The notes: generated from the letters alone by a model not told the origin. A stretch of DNA of 64,000 bases from Achromobacter sp. UMC46 (GCF_014170335.1 NZ_LZZS01000042.1:62001-126000), one strand, 5' to 3'; shown: positions 27,601 to 36,548, numbered from the stretch's first letter. Translations and numbers: made by a program.

Positions 27601-28624
27601 CGTGGGCTACAAGGTCCAGCGCGCGGCGCACGACCTGTTTTCGGGCCTGGTGAAGAAGCAGACTGCCAAGCCGCCGGCCACCGTCGGCAAGCCGCCGCTG
27701 CGCGAGCAGATCGTGCACTTCGTGAACAAAAAGATGCCGGGCGGGCTGCCCAAGCAGGCCGCGCGCAAGCTGCTGGACATCGAAGACGCGAACTACGTGC
27801 CGATCATCCGCGATCCCAAGGGGACAACGGCCGATACGGAAGCGGTGTTCTACTTCCCGGGCTGCGGCTCCGAGCGCCTGTTCTCGCAGGTCGGCCTGGC
27901 CACGCAGGCCATGCTGTGGCATGCGGGCGTGCAGACCGTGCTGCCGCCGGGCTACCTGTGCTGCGGCTATCCCCAGCGCGGCAACGGCATGACGGACAAG
28001 GCCGAACAGATCATCACCGACAACCGGGTGCTGTTCCACCGGGTCGCCAATACGCTGAACTACCTGGACATCAAGACGGTGGTGGTCAGCTGCGGCACCT
28101 GCTATGACCAGCTGTCCGGTTATGAATTCGACAAGATCTTCCCGGGTTGCCGCCTGATCGACATCCACGAGTACCTGCTTGAAAAGGGCATCAAGCTGGA
28201 AGGCGCCAAGGGCGTGCGCTACATGTACCACGATCCCTGCCACACGCCGATGAAGCTGCAGGAGCCCATGAAGACGGTGCGCGCCCTGGTGGGCGACGAC
28301 GCCATCAAGAGCGACCGCTGCTGCGGCGAATCGGGCACCCTGGCGGTCAGCCGGCCGGACATCTCCACGCAGGTCCGCTTCCGCAAGCAGGAAGAGTTGC
28401 TGAAGGGCGACGCCGCGCTGCGCAGCGACGGTTTCACGGGTGACGTGAAGGTGCTGACTTCCTGTCCGTCGTGCCTGCAAGGCTTGTCGCGCTATGAAGG
28501 CGACACCGGCATGGACGCGGACTACATCGTGGTCGAAATGGCGCGCCACATCCTGGGCGAAGGCTGGATGGAAGACTACGTGAAGCGCGCGAACGCGGGC
28601 GGGATCGAGCGGGTGCTGGTGTAA
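24665..28624 (+). CDS. Large FAD/Fe-S oxidoreductase (DUF3683 + FAD-linked oxidase + CCG domains)
   Basis: The 1319-residue protein fuses several units. An N-terminal DUF3683-type region (about 1-180) is followed by a PCMH FAD domain (TIVPRGGGTGYTGGAIPL; VDPTSAEASCVGGNIAMNAG) and an FAD-oxidase C domain with HMHAGDGNVHTNIP. Two cysteine clusters for 4Fe-4S centres come next (CLRCGKCKPVC; CHKCYNPCPVD), then CCG-type domains (CCGYPQRGNG; RCCGESGTLAVS). It looks like GlcD/D-lactate dehydrogenase joined to a GlcF-type subunit, so oxidation of a 2-hydroxyacid is likely. The substrate cannot be read from sequence. It is monocistronic with a strong terminator. Confidence 0.9.
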   Translation: MNAPLASHILNGAMPPAAPARLREIPYNYTSFSDREIVGRLLGDDAWSLLGDLRGERRTGRSARMLYEVLGDIWVVRRNPYLQDDLLDNPKRRKQLIDALHHRLGEIDRRREPGTPTEDGHDPRRDEKVVGLLARARSAIAAFEGEFDQTTMMRKQAQKVLGRITARDNIKFDGLSRVSHVTDATDWRVEYPFVVLTPDSEDEIAALVTACIELGLTIVPRGGGTGYTGGAIPLTWKSAVINTEKFDKLGKVESCILPGLTEPVAVIHAGAGVVTKRVSEAAEAAGFVFAVDPTSAEASCVGGNIAMNAGGKKAVLWGTALDNLAWWRMVDPDGNWLEVSRLEHNMGKIHDVELARFELKWFDGKGKPGERLLKTEMLEIKGRVFRKEGLGKDVTDKFLAGLPGIQKEGCDGLITSARWVLHRMPRHTRTVCMEFFGQARDAIPSIVEVKGYLDGEGRARGAILAGLEHLDERYLRAVGYATKSKRGVLPKMVLIGDIVGDDDDAVAAAASEVVRLANTRHGEGFVAVSPEARKKFWLDRSRTAAIARHTNAFKINEDVVIPLPRMGEYTDHIERINIELSTRNKLKLLGALDAYLCTPLPVGKADDADIDGTRAEVLAERTRQALELLGATRQRWQWLLDNLDLPLAEALPQLQGLGLGDVHAALTERLAAQPGARVFDIVQDRTIRVSWKVEVLPGLQRAFSGAAYKKIVDELVAIHGRVLKSRVFVALHMHAGDGNVHTNIPVNSDDYEMLQEAHQAVDRIMQIARDLDGVISGEHGIGLTKYEFLTEAELAPFQDYKRRVDPNGHFNAGKLMPGADLRHAWTPSFNLMGHESLIMQQSDIGAISDSIKDCLRCGKCKPVCATHVPRANLLYSPRNKILATSLLVEAFLYEEQTRRGVSLKHWEEFEDVADHCTVCHKCYNPCPVDIDFGDVSMNMRAVLRRMGRKSFNPGTASAMFFLNAKDPATINATRKAMVGVGYKVQRAAHDLFSGLVKKQTAKPPATVGKPPLREQIVHFVNKKMPGGLPKQAARKLLDIEDANYVPIIRDPKGTTADTEAVFYFPGCGSERLFSQVGLATQAMLWHAGVQTVLPPGYLCCGYPQRGNGMTDKAEQIITDNRVLFHRVANTLNYLDIKTVVVSCGTCYDQLSGYEFDKIFPGCRLIDIHEYLLEKGIKLEGAKGVRYMYHDPCHTPMKLQEPMKTVRALVGDDAIKSDRCCGESGTLAVSRPDISTQVRFRKQEELLKGDAALRSDGFTGDVKVLTSCPSCLQGLSRYEGDTGMDADYIVVEMARHILGEGWMEDYVKRANAGGIERVLV

Positions 28625-28650
28625 GCCGCGGGTCTCAACGCGACTCGCGC

Positions 28651-28693
28651 AAAAAAAAACCGCGGCCAAGTGCATCTGGCCGCGGTTTTTTTT
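28651..28693. terminator. Bidirectional Rho-independent terminator
   Basis: Nine A residues, an AACCGCGGCCA stem, a short loop, TGGCCGCGGTT and eight T residues form a symmetric terminator. It lies between the convergent oxidoreductase and Bug-receptor genes and can work on both strands. Confidence 0.93.
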
Positions 28694-28706
28694 ACGTCTT
28701 GCCGGA

Positions 28707-29675
28707 TCACTCCAGCTTGATGTTCGCCTTCTTGATGACGTCGGCCCAGGCGCTGCGCTCCTGCTCGGCGTAGGCCTTGAAGTCCTGCGCGGACATCGGC
28801 ATCGGGATCACGCCCATGTCCAGCATCTTCTGCGACACGGCCGGGGTCTTGAGGGTGGCGTCCAGGTCGGCCGACAGCTTCTTGACCACCGCTTCCGGCA
28901 GGCTGGCGGGGCCGACCAGGCCTTGCCACGCGTAGGCCGTGAAGTTGGCCACGCCTTGCTCGGCCATCGTCGGCGTGTCGGGCAGCACGGACACGCGCTC
29001 GGGCGTGGCGGCCGCCAGGACGCGCAGCTTGCCGGCCTTGACGTTGGGCAGGCCCGAGGCCAGGTCGATGAACATCACGTCCACCTGTCCGCCCAGCAGG
29101 TCCTGGATGGCGGGGGCGGCGCCCTTGTAGGGCACGTGCAGCAGGTTGGCGCCCGTGCGCTGCTTGAAGAGCTCCAGCGCCAGGTGATGGGGCGAACCCG
29201 CGCCGGCGGAAGCCGCCGTCAGCTTGCCCGGTTCCTTCTTGGCGGCGGCCAGCACGTCGTCGACCGTCTTGTACGGCGAATTGACGTTCACGGCCAGCAG
29301 CAGCGGGAACTTGGCGATGCCGCCGATATAGGTGAACTTGGCCGGGTCGTAGGACAGCTTGGCGTACAGCGACGAGTTGAACGCCAAGGTGCCGGAGTCG
29401 GCCGTGCCGACCAGGTAGCCGGTGGGTTCGGCTTGCGAGATGGCGGTGGCGCCGATGATGGTGGCGGCGCCAGGGCGGTTTTCAACAACGATGGTCTGGC
29501 CCAGGGGCTTTTCCAGGCCGCTGGCGACCGTGCGGGCGACGACGTCGGTGCCGCCGCCGGCCGGGTAGGGCACGATCCAGCGGATCGGCTGCGTGGGCCA
29601 GGATTGGGCGGAAGCGGTGGCGGCGGCCAGCGACAGGGCGGCCAGCGCCAATAGGCGCCGTGCGGGGTTCTGCAT
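28707..29675 (-). CDS. Bug-family periplasmic solute receptor (TTT type)
   Basis: The 322-residue protein has a signal peptide ending ATASAQSWP, then PIRWIVPYPAGGGTDVVART and GQTIVVENRPGAATIIGA. These are hallmarks of the Bug/TctC receptors greatly expanded in Bordetella and Achromobacter. They bind carboxylates or other anions. No TctA or TctB membrane partner is adjacent, as is common for orphan Bug receptors, so the ligand and role are unknown. Confidence 0.93.
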   Translation of the reverse strand: MQNPARRLLALAALSLAAATASAQSWPTQPIRWIVPYPAGGGTDVVARTVASGLEKPLGQTIVVENRPGAATIIGATAISQAEPTGYLVGTADSGTLAFNSSLYAKLSYDPAKFTYIGGIAKFPLLLAVNVNSPYKTVDDVLAAAKKEPGKLTAASAGAGSPHHLALELFKQRTGANLLHVPYKGAAPAIQDLLGGQVDVMFIDLASGLPNVKAGKLRVLAAATPERVSVLPDTPTMAEQGVANFTAYAWQGLVGPASLPEAVVKKLSADLDATLKTPAVSQKMLDMGVIPMPMSAQDFKAYAEQERSAWADVIKKANIKLE

Positions 29676-29842
29676 GGGGTGTCTCCTCGTGCGGGGTCTG
29701 TATTGAGCGCGACGCCTGTGGCGGTCGAGTCATGCGCCGTCAGTCTGCGTCGCTATTTTTTGCGACGCTATTATGCCTCGCGCGCCCGTCGAAAAGGGGC
29801 CTTGCGGCCCCCCGGTTTTCCCGCACGGCACCACGCCGCCGG

Positions 29843-30562
29843 CTACTGCGGATCGGGGTAGGTGCGCGCGCCGAAGATCGCCGTGCCGATGCGCACTTCG
29901 GTCGATCCTTCCTCGATCGCCAGCTCGAAATCGCCGCTCATCCCCATCGACAGGCGGTCCAGCGAGACCCCTTCGATGTCCTCGGCCCGCAGGTGGTCGC
30001 GCAGTTCGCGCAGCGCGCGGAAGCAGGCGCGGACTTCCTCGGGGTACGGGGAATTCACGGCCAGCGTCATCAAACCCTTTACTCGCAGGGTCGGAAATTC
30101 CGCGGCGATGCGGCGCAGGAAGGCGGGCACGTCTTCGGCGGCCATGCCGAATTTGCTGGGCTCGGCCGACGTCTTCACCTGCACCAGCACGTCCAGCGTG
30201 CGGCCTTCATTCAGCAGCCGGCGGTGCAGGGCTTCGGCCAGGTCGGGCCGATCCAGCGACTGGACCTCGGTCGCGTCGCGGGCGGCATCCTTCGATTTGT
30301 TGGTCTGCAGGTGCCCGATCAGCACCCATTCCAGGCCCTGGCCGGCCAGGGCGGCGGCCTTCTGGCGGATCTCCTGGGTCTTGTTCTCGCCGAATCGGGT
30401 CAGGCCCAGCGCCATGGCTTCGCGGATCGCGTCCACGTCGAACGTCTTGCTGACGGGCAGCAGGACGACGCTGTCGGGCGCGCGCCCGGCGCGCGCGCAG
30501 GCCTGGGCGATGCGTTGCTGGATCTGGGCAAGGCGCCCGGCCATGGTGTCTACGACGGTCAT
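29843..30562 (-). CDS. YggS-family PLP homeostasis protein
   Basis: The 239-residue single-domain PLP-binding barrel has the cofactor lysine in VVLLPVSKTFDVDAIREAM. WVLIGHLQTNKSKDA and LSMGMSGDFELAIEEGSTEV are conserved family blocks. It buffers PLP and has no known enzymatic turnover. The gene is alone; its start faces the divergent aminotransferase gene across about 200 nt. Confidence 0.94.
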   Translation of the reverse strand: MTVVDTMAGRLAQIQQRIAQACARAGRAPDSVVLLPVSKTFDVDAIREAMALGLTRFGENKTQEIRQKAAALAGQGLEWVLIGHLQTNKSKDAARDATEVQSLDRPDLAEALHRRLLNEGRTLDVLVQVKTSAEPSKFGMAAEDVPAFLRRIAAEFPTLRVKGLMTLAVNSPYPEEVRACFRALRELRDHLRAEDIEGVSLDRLSMGMSGDFELAIEEGSTEVRIGTAIFGARTYPDPQ

Positions 30563-30760
30563 GCAGCTCTCTTGCAGGAACAGGATGTCCCATAGTGTAG
30601 GACTGCGCAGGATCGTTTCGCCACACTGGCCGCTTTCGCCGTTGACCCTGCGTAATCGGCAGGCTTAGAATTTACAGGGATTTGTTTATATTTCAATGTT
30701 CTATGCCGCCTATGCCGCCCCTCGGGCGACACGGTCTCCCACCTTTCCAGTTCCCCCGCC

Positions 30761-32002
30761 ATGTCCAGCGCTGCGCCAGAATACGCCTTTGCCACGCCTT
30801 TCCTGAATCCCCCCGCTTCCCCCATCCGATCGCTCATGCCCTACGCCATGCGGCCGGGCACGATTTCGCTGGCGGGCGGCTATCCCGCGCAAGAGCTTTT
30901 CGATGTGGACGGCCTGTCGATCGCGTCGACCCAGGTGCTGGCCCGTCTGGGCGCCTGCCTGCAGTATTCCAATATCGACGGGCAGGCCAGCCTGCGCAAC
31001 GAACTGGCGCGACTGTCCGCCGCGCGAGGCCTGCAGTGCAACGCTGACACCGAATTGATGGTGACGGGCGGATCGCAGCAGGCGCTGGCCCTGCTGACCC
31101 GCGTGATGCTGCAACCCGGCGACCACGCCATCATCGAATCGCCCGCCTTCCCGAATTCCGTCCAGGCGCTGCGCTACACGGGCGCCACGGTGCACACCGT
31201 GCCCTCGGGCCCCGACGGCATCGATGTGGACGCGCTGGATGAACTGGCCGCCCGTATCAAGCCGAAGATGGTCTGCGTGGTCGCGTCGTTCTCCAACCCT
31301 TGCGGCGCGACCCTGACGCGCCAGCGCCGCCTGCGGTTGCTGGAGTTGGCGGTGAAGCACCGCTTCCTGATCGTCGAAGACGACCCCTACAGCGAACTGC
31401 GTTTTGCCGGCGAAGCCGTGCCGCCCATCGCGGCCCTGGCCGAAGGCGAAGCGCGCCACTGGGCCGTGTATCTGGCCAGCATGTCCAAGACGATGGCGCC
31501 CGCGTTGCGCATCGGCTGGCTGGTCGCCCCGCCCGAGATCCGCCGCCGCTGCGTCGGCGCGAAGGCGGCCGACGACATGGCCTCTTCCGCCTGGATCCAG
31601 GAAGTGGTCGCGCAATACCTGGCCAACGGCCGCTACGAAGAGCATGTGCCGCGCATCCGCGCCGCGTACGGCCTGCGCTGCGACGCGATGGCCGATTCGC
31701 TGGCCCGTGAACTCAACGGCCGCATCCGCTTCAGCAAGCCCGAAGGCGGCATGTTCTTCTGGGCGCGCCTGACGGGCGACGTCGACGCCACCCGCCTGTT
31801 GCCGTACGCCATCGAGCACGAAGTGGTCTACGTGCCCGGCAAGGCGTTCTACGCCAATGCGGACCAGGCCGACCTGTTCGCCATGCGCATGTCGTTCGCC
31901 ACCATGAACGAAAGCCAGATCGCCGAGGGCATGGTCCGGCTGGGCCGCGCGCTGGAGGCCTGCGAAGCCAACGAGCCCGTGTCGATCTCGCTGGCGGCCT
32001 GA
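30761..32002 (+). CDS. PLP-dependent aminotransferase (2-aminoadipate/MocR-like fold I)
   Basis: The 413-residue fold-type I enzyme has the PLP lysine in YLASMSKTMAPALRIGW and begins with an arrangement like SPIRSLMPYAMRPGTISLAG, as in LysN/2-aminoadipate transaminases. No DNA-binding domain is present, unlike the MocR protein at 2160. Substrate specificity cannot be fixed. An ABC amino-acid receptor 100 nt downstream on the same strand suggests amino-acid use. Confidence 0.9.
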   Translation: MSSAAPEYAFATPFLNPPASPIRSLMPYAMRPGTISLAGGYPAQELFDVDGLSIASTQVLARLGACLQYSNIDGQASLRNELARLSAARGLQCNADTELMVTGGSQQALALLTRVMLQPGDHAIIESPAFPNSVQALRYTGATVHTVPSGPDGIDVDALDELAARIKPKMVCVVASFSNPCGATLTRQRRLRLLELAVKHRFLIVEDDPYSELRFAGEAVPPIAALAEGEARHWAVYLASMSKTMAPALRIGWLVAPPEIRRRCVGAKAADDMASSAWIQEVVAQYLANGRYEEHVPRIRAAYGLRCDAMADSLARELNGRIRFSKPEGGMFFWARLTGDVDATRLLPYAIEHEVVYVPGKAFYANADQADLFAMRMSFATMNESQIAEGMVRLGRALEACEANEPVSISLAA

Positions 32003-32102
32003 TATACCTAAATAAGCGCTTGTTATTTGGCGCGGGCGCTTCATGTCTATAAGCTTCTTGCCTCGGCGCGTTCCCGCGCCCGGCAAAACAGGAATCCAGG
32101 TC

Positions 32103-33119
32103 ATGAACATTGCAAAAGGGTTGGCGGGCGCGGCGCTCTTGATGGCGGCGGCGCAAGGCGCGCAGGCGGCGACACTGGACGTCGTGCGTCAGCGCGGCGC
32201 AGTGGCTTGCGGCACGACCACGGGCTTCGCGGGTTTCTCGGCGCCCGATGCGCAAGGAAAATGGCAAGGGCTGGACGTGGACCTGTGCCGCGCGATCGCC
32301 GCGGCCGTCTTCGGCGACGCCGACAAGATCAAGGTGGTGCCGTTGAATTCGCAGCAGCGCTTCACTGCGCTGCAATCCGGCGAAGTCGACGTGCTGACGC
32401 GCAACACCACCGTGACGCAGCAGCGCGATACCGCTTTAGGCATCATCCACGCCGGCATCAACTTCTACGACGGCCAGGGTTTCCTGGTGCCGAAGTCGCT
32501 GGGCGTGAAGAGCGCCAAAGAGATCAACGGCGCCACGATCTGCCTGCAGACCGGCACGTCCAACGAGAACACGCTGGCCGACTGGGCGCGCGCCAACAAC
32601 GTGACGTACAAGCCGGTGGTGATCGAGACGTTCAACGAAGTGGTCAACGCGTTCGCCGCAGGCCGCTGCGACGTCTTTTCCACGGACGCGTCCGGCCTGG
32701 CTTCGATCCGGATCTCGAAGCTGCAGAATCCAGACGATTACGTCGTGCTGCCCGAGATCATCTCCAAAGAGCCGCTGGGCCCCTTCGTGCGCCAGGGCGA
32801 CGATGCCTGGCTGAACATCGTGCGCTGGTCGCTGTCGGCGATGATCGAAGCAGAAGAATACGGCGTGACGTCCAAGAACGTGGACGAGCAGGCCAAGGGC
32901 GCCAACCCCAACATCAAGCGCATCCTGGGCGTCACGCCCGGTGGCGGCGCGAACCTGGGGCTGGACGAGAAGTGGGCCTACAACATCGTCAAGCAGGTGG
33001 GCAACTACGGTGAGAGCTTCGAGCGCAACGTAGGGCAGGGCAGCCCGCTGAAGATCAAGCGCGGTCTGAATGCGCAGTGGACGCAAGGCGGTTTGATGTA
33101 TGCGTTGCCGATCCGTTGA
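32103..33119 (+). CDS. ABC transporter amino-acid-binding protein (AapJ/BztA type)
   Basis: From the ATG at 32103 the product has 338 residues with a signal peptide MNIAKGLAGAALLMAAAQGA. Family 3 receptor blocks follow: GVVACGT-like start (GAVACGTTTGFAGFSAPDAQ), VLTRNTTVTQQRDTALGI and the large C-terminal lobe. This subgroup binds general L-amino acids or Glu/Asp. The usual AapQMP membrane and ATPase genes are absent; a terminator follows immediately, so the receptor is an orphan here. Confidence 0.92.
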   Translation: MNIAKGLAGAALLMAAAQGAQAATLDVVRQRGAVACGTTTGFAGFSAPDAQGKWQGLDVDLCRAIAAAVFGDADKIKVVPLNSQQRFTALQSGEVDVLTRNTTVTQQRDTALGIIHAGINFYDGQGFLVPKSLGVKSAKEINGATICLQTGTSNENTLADWARANNVTYKPVVIETFNEVVNAFAAGRCDVFSTDASGLASIRISKLQNPDDYVVLPEIISKEPLGPFVRQGDDAWLNIVRWSLSAMIEAEEYGVTSKNVDEQAKGANPNIKRILGVTPGGGANLGLDEKWAYNIVKQVGNYGESFERNVGQGSPLKIKRGLNAQWTQGGLMYALPIR

Positions 33120-33163
33120 TCGACCGACGCGCCTGACGAAAAAAGTCCTGGAATTGAACTGAC

Positions 33164-33207
33164 CCCCGAAAGTTGGACATGGATCCAACCTTCGGGGCTT
33201 TTTTTTG
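33164..33207. terminator. Rho-independent terminator between convergent genes
   Basis: CCCCGAAAGTTGGA and the matching TCCAACCTTCGGGG arms close on a short loop and lead into eight T residues on the plus strand. It terminates the receptor gene and lies beside the stop of the minus-strand membrane protein. Confidence 0.92.
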
Positions 33208-33208
33208 C

Positions 33209-33682
33209 CTATCCGCGCCGGTACACCTGCGCAATCTTTACGAAGGCGCTGCGCAATTCGCGCGTGCCTCCCTGGAGGATCACCGGCCGTCCCCGGTGGG
33301 TGAACACCACCAGCCGTTTCGAGAACAGCATGGGCACGAAGCGCGCGTAGCGCACGTCTTCCCAGGCGACTTCGCGGCGCGTGAACCAGGTCTGGCGCAG
33401 GCCGCGTTCATCGATGGTGGTGATCGACGTCTGCATGTGCCAGGACACGAACAGCAGGCCCACGAAGCACAGCACCACCACGACCGCCAGCAGGGTATCG
33501 AACGGCTGCGCGGGCGCGCGGATGGCCGTCGTCACCACCTGCACGCCCAGTATGGCCAGGATTACCCAGGCCAGGATGCGCACCCAGTCGGGCCATGCCT
33601 GGCCCGACAGCGGCAGCGGGCCGATCTCGCGCAGCAGCGCCGCGCGGTCTTCCGCGTCGGGGGCGGTGCCAGGCGTGGTCAT
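33209..33682 (-). CDS. Small membrane protein with PH-like C-terminal domain
   Basis: Started at 33682, where the ATG overlaps the HMG-CoA lyase stop (ATGA), it has 157 residues. Two hydrophobic helices lie at about 38-55 and 68-85 (WVRILAWVILAILGVQVVTT; LLAVVVVLCFVGLLFVSW). The C-terminal part (DERGLRQTWFTRREVAWEDV, then HRGRPVILQG) has the strand pattern of bacterial PH-like domains that face the cytosol. Function unknown. It is probably translated with the lyase gene. Confidence 0.75.
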   Translation of the reverse strand: MTTPGTAPDAEDRAALLREIGPLPLSGQAWPDWVRILAWVILAILGVQVVTTAIRAPAQPFDTLLAVVVVLCFVGLLFVSWHMQTSITTIDERGLRQTWFTRREVAWEDVRYARFVPMLFSKRLVVFTHRGRPVILQGGTRELRSAFVKIAQVYRRG

Positions 33683-34587
33683 GCGGCCCGTTTGGCGGCG
33701 ATGGCGTTGCCTGCCCGGCTGGAACCCTTGCGGTTCAGGTGGGCCGACATCCATTGGCCGATGTCGACTACGGCGTCGAAGTCCACGCCGGTGTCGATGT
33801 CCAGGCCGCGCAGCATGTACAGCACGTCTTCGGTCGCGACGTTGCCGGTGGCGCCCTTGGCGTAGGGGCAGCCGCCCAGGCCGGCGACCGACGTGTGGAA
33901 GATTGAGATGCCGGTTTCCAGCGCGGCCAGGATGTTGGCCAGCGCCTGGCCGTAGGTGTCATGGAAGTGGCCGGACACGCGGGCGGGATCGACCACGCGC
34001 GTGACCGCCGCCATCACGTCGCGCACGCGCTGCGGCGTGCCCACGCCGATGGTGTCGGCCACGTCGATCTCGTCGACCTGCATCGCCAGGTAGCGCTGGG
34101 CCACGTCGACGACCGACTCCACCGGGACGTCGCCCTGATAGGGGCAGCCCAGCGCGCAGCTGATGCTGCCGCGCACGCGGATGCCGGCTTCGCGCGCGGC
34201 CTGGACGACAGGCTCGAAGCGGGCGATGGACTCGGCGATGGAACAGTTGATGTTCTTTTGGGAGAACGCTTCGCTGGCGGCGCCGAAGATCACGATCTCG
34301 TCCGCGCCGGCGGCCAGCGCGCCTTCAAAACCCTTCATGTTCGGCGTCAGCACCGAATAGATCGTGCCGGGGCGGCGTTCGATGCGCGCCATCACGTCGG
34401 CGCCGTCGGCCATCTGCGGCACCCACTTGGGCGACACGAACGAGGCGGCTTCCACATTGGGGAAGCCCGCCGCGGCCAGGCGGTTGACCAGTTCCACCTT
34501 GACGTCGGTGGGCACGAATTCCTTTTCATTCTGCAGACCGTCGCGAGGCGACACCTCGACGATCTTCACGCGGGAGGGCAAAGCCAT
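33679..34587 (-). CDS. Hydroxymethylglutaryl-CoA lyase
   Basis: The 302-residue TIM-barrel enzyme starts VKIVEVSPRDGLQNEKEFVP and has SCALGCPYQGDVPVESV and GLGGCPYAKGATGNVATED, the HMG-CoA lyase signature with the catalytic cysteine. It splits HMG-CoA to acetoacetate and acetyl-CoA in leucine breakdown. The start at 34587 is favoured over an extension to 34668 because the family begins at this point. Other leucine-pathway genes are not adjacent. Confidence 0.94.
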   Translation of the reverse strand: MALPSRVKIVEVSPRDGLQNEKEFVPTDVKVELVNRLAAAGFPNVEAASFVSPKWVPQMADGADVMARIERRPGTIYSVLTPNMKGFEGALAAGADEIVIFGAASEAFSQKNINCSIAESIARFEPVVQAAREAGIRVRGSISCALGCPYQGDVPVESVVDVAQRYLAMQVDEIDVADTIGVGTPQRVRDVMAAVTRVVDPARVSGHFHDTYGQALANILAALETGISIFHTSVAGLGGCPYAKGATGNVATEDVLYMLRGLDIDTGVDFDAVVDIGQWMSAHLNRKGSSRAGNAIAAKRAA

Positions 34588-34698
34588 GTCTCTTCCTGGT
34601 TCGGTATTGGGTGACGCGGCGCGCAAGTCTGCGGCGCTTGCGCCAATATTAGCGCCATCGCGCGGCACCCCGCTTGCGCCGGGGCGGGGAATGCGGCC

Positions 34699-35811
34699 CT
34701 ACTTCAGGCGCTGGTAACGGCCGTCATCCAGGCGGGCGACGCGGCCCTGCAATTCCAGTTCGACCAGTTGCGCTTGCAGGTCGCCGGTGTCCAGCGTCAG
34801 GCGCGCCTGCAGGGTGTCCAGGTGCAGCGGGTCGAAGCCCAGCGCGTCCAGCACGGGATGGTCGGGCAACGGAGCTTCGGGTCGGGGCGTGCCGCGTGCG
34901 GCAGGGATCGGGCCGGCGCCCAGTTCGTCCGTGATGTCGGCCGCGGTTTCCACCAATTTCGCGCCCTGGCGGATCAGCGCATGGCAACCGCGCGACAACG
35001 GCGAATGGATGGAACCGGGGATGGCGAAGACCTCGCGTCCGCTTTCGCCGGCCAGCCGCGCCGTAATGAGCGAGCCGCTTTGCCTGGCCGCTTCGACCAC
35101 CAGCACGCCGCGCGCCAGGCCGGCCACGATGCGGTTGCGTTTGGGGAAGTGCGGGGGCAGGGCGCCCGTGCCCAGCGGAAACTCGGAGACCAGCGCGCCC
35201 TGCGCGGCGATGCGGTGCGCCAGATCGCGGTGGCGGGCGGGGTAGATGCGGTCGATGCCGGTGCCCATGACGGCGACCGTGCCCGCGCCGTCCGGGCCGG
35301 CGTCCAGCGCGCCTTCATGCGCCGCCGCGTCGATGCCCAGCGCCAGGCCACTGACGACGCGCCAGCCGTGCGCGGCCAGATGACGGGCGAAGGCGCGGGC
35401 GTTTTCCTGGCCGCCGGGCGTGGCGTTGCGCGCGCCCACGACGGCCAGCGACGGTCCCTGCAGATACGCCGGGTCGCCGGCCACATACAGCAGGATGGGC
35501 GGATCGGCGATGGTCAGCAGGCTTTGCGGATAGGTGGGGTCGGCCAGCGTCAGGATGTGCCGGCCGGGGGCGCTGACCCATTCCAGCGCGCTCTCCACCT
35601 GGGCCGCCATGTCTTCAGGCATGGGCGCGGCCAGTTGCCGCGCCAGCCCCTCGGGAACATGGCGGATCAGCGCCGTGGCCCGCTGCGCGTAGATCTGCTC
35701 GGGCAGGCCGAGCGCGCCCAGCAGCATGCAGGCGGTGGCGGAACCGATATTGGGTTCCAGGGACAGCCGCAGCCAGGCGGCCAGTTCGTCGGAAGAATGC
35801 GTAAGCGGCAT
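34699..35811 (-). CDS. dprA: DNA-processing protein DprA
   Basis: From the ATG at 35811 it has 370 residues. An N-terminal SAM-like segment is followed by the Rossmann fold (LAVVGARNATPGGQENARAF; RVVSGLALGIDAAAHEGAL; VMGTGIDRIYPARH; SEFPLGTGALPPHFPKRNRI). A C-terminal winged helix (HPVLDALGFDPLHLDTL on) completes the family layout. DprA loads RecA onto incoming single-stranded DNA during transformation. It is divergent from def. Confidence 0.94.
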   Translation of the reverse strand: MPLTHSSDELAAWLRLSLEPNIGSATACMLLGALGLPEQIYAQRATALIRHVPEGLARQLAAPMPEDMAAQVESALEWVSAPGRHILTLADPTYPQSLLTIADPPILLYVAGDPAYLQGPSLAVVGARNATPGGQENARAFARHLAAHGWRVVSGLALGIDAAAHEGALDAGPDGAGTVAVMGTGIDRIYPARHRDLAHRIAAQGALVSEFPLGTGALPPHFPKRNRIVAGLARGVLVVEAARQSGSLITARLAGESGREVFAIPGSIHSPLSRGCHALIRQGAKLVETAADITDELGAGPIPAARGTPRPEAPLPDHPVLDALGFDPLHLDTLQARLTLDTGDLQAQLVELELQGRVARLDDGRYQRLK

Positions 35812-36035
35812 GGAGCAGGCGCGTAAGGCGTCAAGAGGTGCATGAGTGTCGCATGCGGGGCCGGGCCGTCCGCCCAAGCGGGACAGAACTGCCACGCCGG
35901 GTGTGCGGAGCCAGCTCAAATAAATGGGGACGCAGCAATGCCCGCAATGCTCGACTTAGCTGAAAACTATTAGAAATCAAGACTCTAATGAATTAAACTC
36001 TTAGCTAAGCATCAATCACTGGCGATACCCCTTCA
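35812..36035. promoter_or_regulatory. Divergent dprA/def promoter region
   Basis: The part near def (about 35940-36015) is A+T-rich in an otherwise GC-rich context. It holds small dyads, for example ATTAG...CTAAT and TTAGCT...AGCTAA. It very likely carries the def-fmt promoter. No clear consensus pair could be picked. Confidence 0.45.
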
Positions 36036-36548
36036 ATGGCTTTACTTCCTATCCTTCGCTATCCGGACCCGCGCTTGCACAAAAAGGCCAAGCCGGTAGC
36101 CGAAGTCGACGACCGCATCCGTCAACTGGTGCGCGACATGGCCGAGACCATGTATGACGCGCCGGGTGTCGGCTTGGCCGCGACCCAGGTCGACGTGCAC
36201 GAGCGCGTCGTCGTGATCGACGTGTCCGAGGACAGCAATGAACTGCTGACCCTGATCAATCCCGAGATCACCTGGCGCAGCGACGACCACAAGATCTACG
36301 AAGAAGGCTGTCTGTCCGTGCCCGGCGTCTACGACGAGGTCGAACGCGCCTCGCGCATCCGCTGCAAGGCGCTGGACATCGACGGCAAGCCGTTCGAATT
36401 CGAAGCCGACGGCCTGCTGGCCGTGTGCGTGCAGCACGAGCTTGACCACCTGGAAGGCAAGGTCTTCGTCGAATACCTGTCCAACCTGAAGCAGAACCGC
36501 ATCAAGACCAAGCTGAAGAAGGCCGAGCGCGAAGCGCTGCGCGACTAA
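36036..36548 (+). CDS. def: Peptide deformylase
   Basis: The 170-residue metalloenzyme has all three motifs: GVGLAATQ, EEGCLSVPG and QHELDHLEG, whose Cys and two His bind Fe/Zn and whose Glu is catalytic. It removes the formyl group from new proteins. It lies 31 nt before fmt, the usual def-fmt operon. Confidence 0.97.
   Translation: MALLPILRYPDPRLHKKAKPVAEVDDRIRQLVRDMAETMYDAPGVGLAATQVDVHERVVVIDVSEDSNELLTLINPEITWRSDDHKIYEEGCLSVPGVYDEVERASRIRCKALDIDGKPFEFEADGLLAVCVQHELDHLEGKVFVEYLSNLKQNRIKTKLKKAEREALRD

Noticed and set aside
24644..28675. Minus-strand open frame of more than 1300 codons
   Set aside because: It is the reverse shadow of the FAD/Fe-S oxidoreductase gene, with low-complexity His/Gln/Ala content and no domain. 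High GC makes stop-free antisense frames common here.
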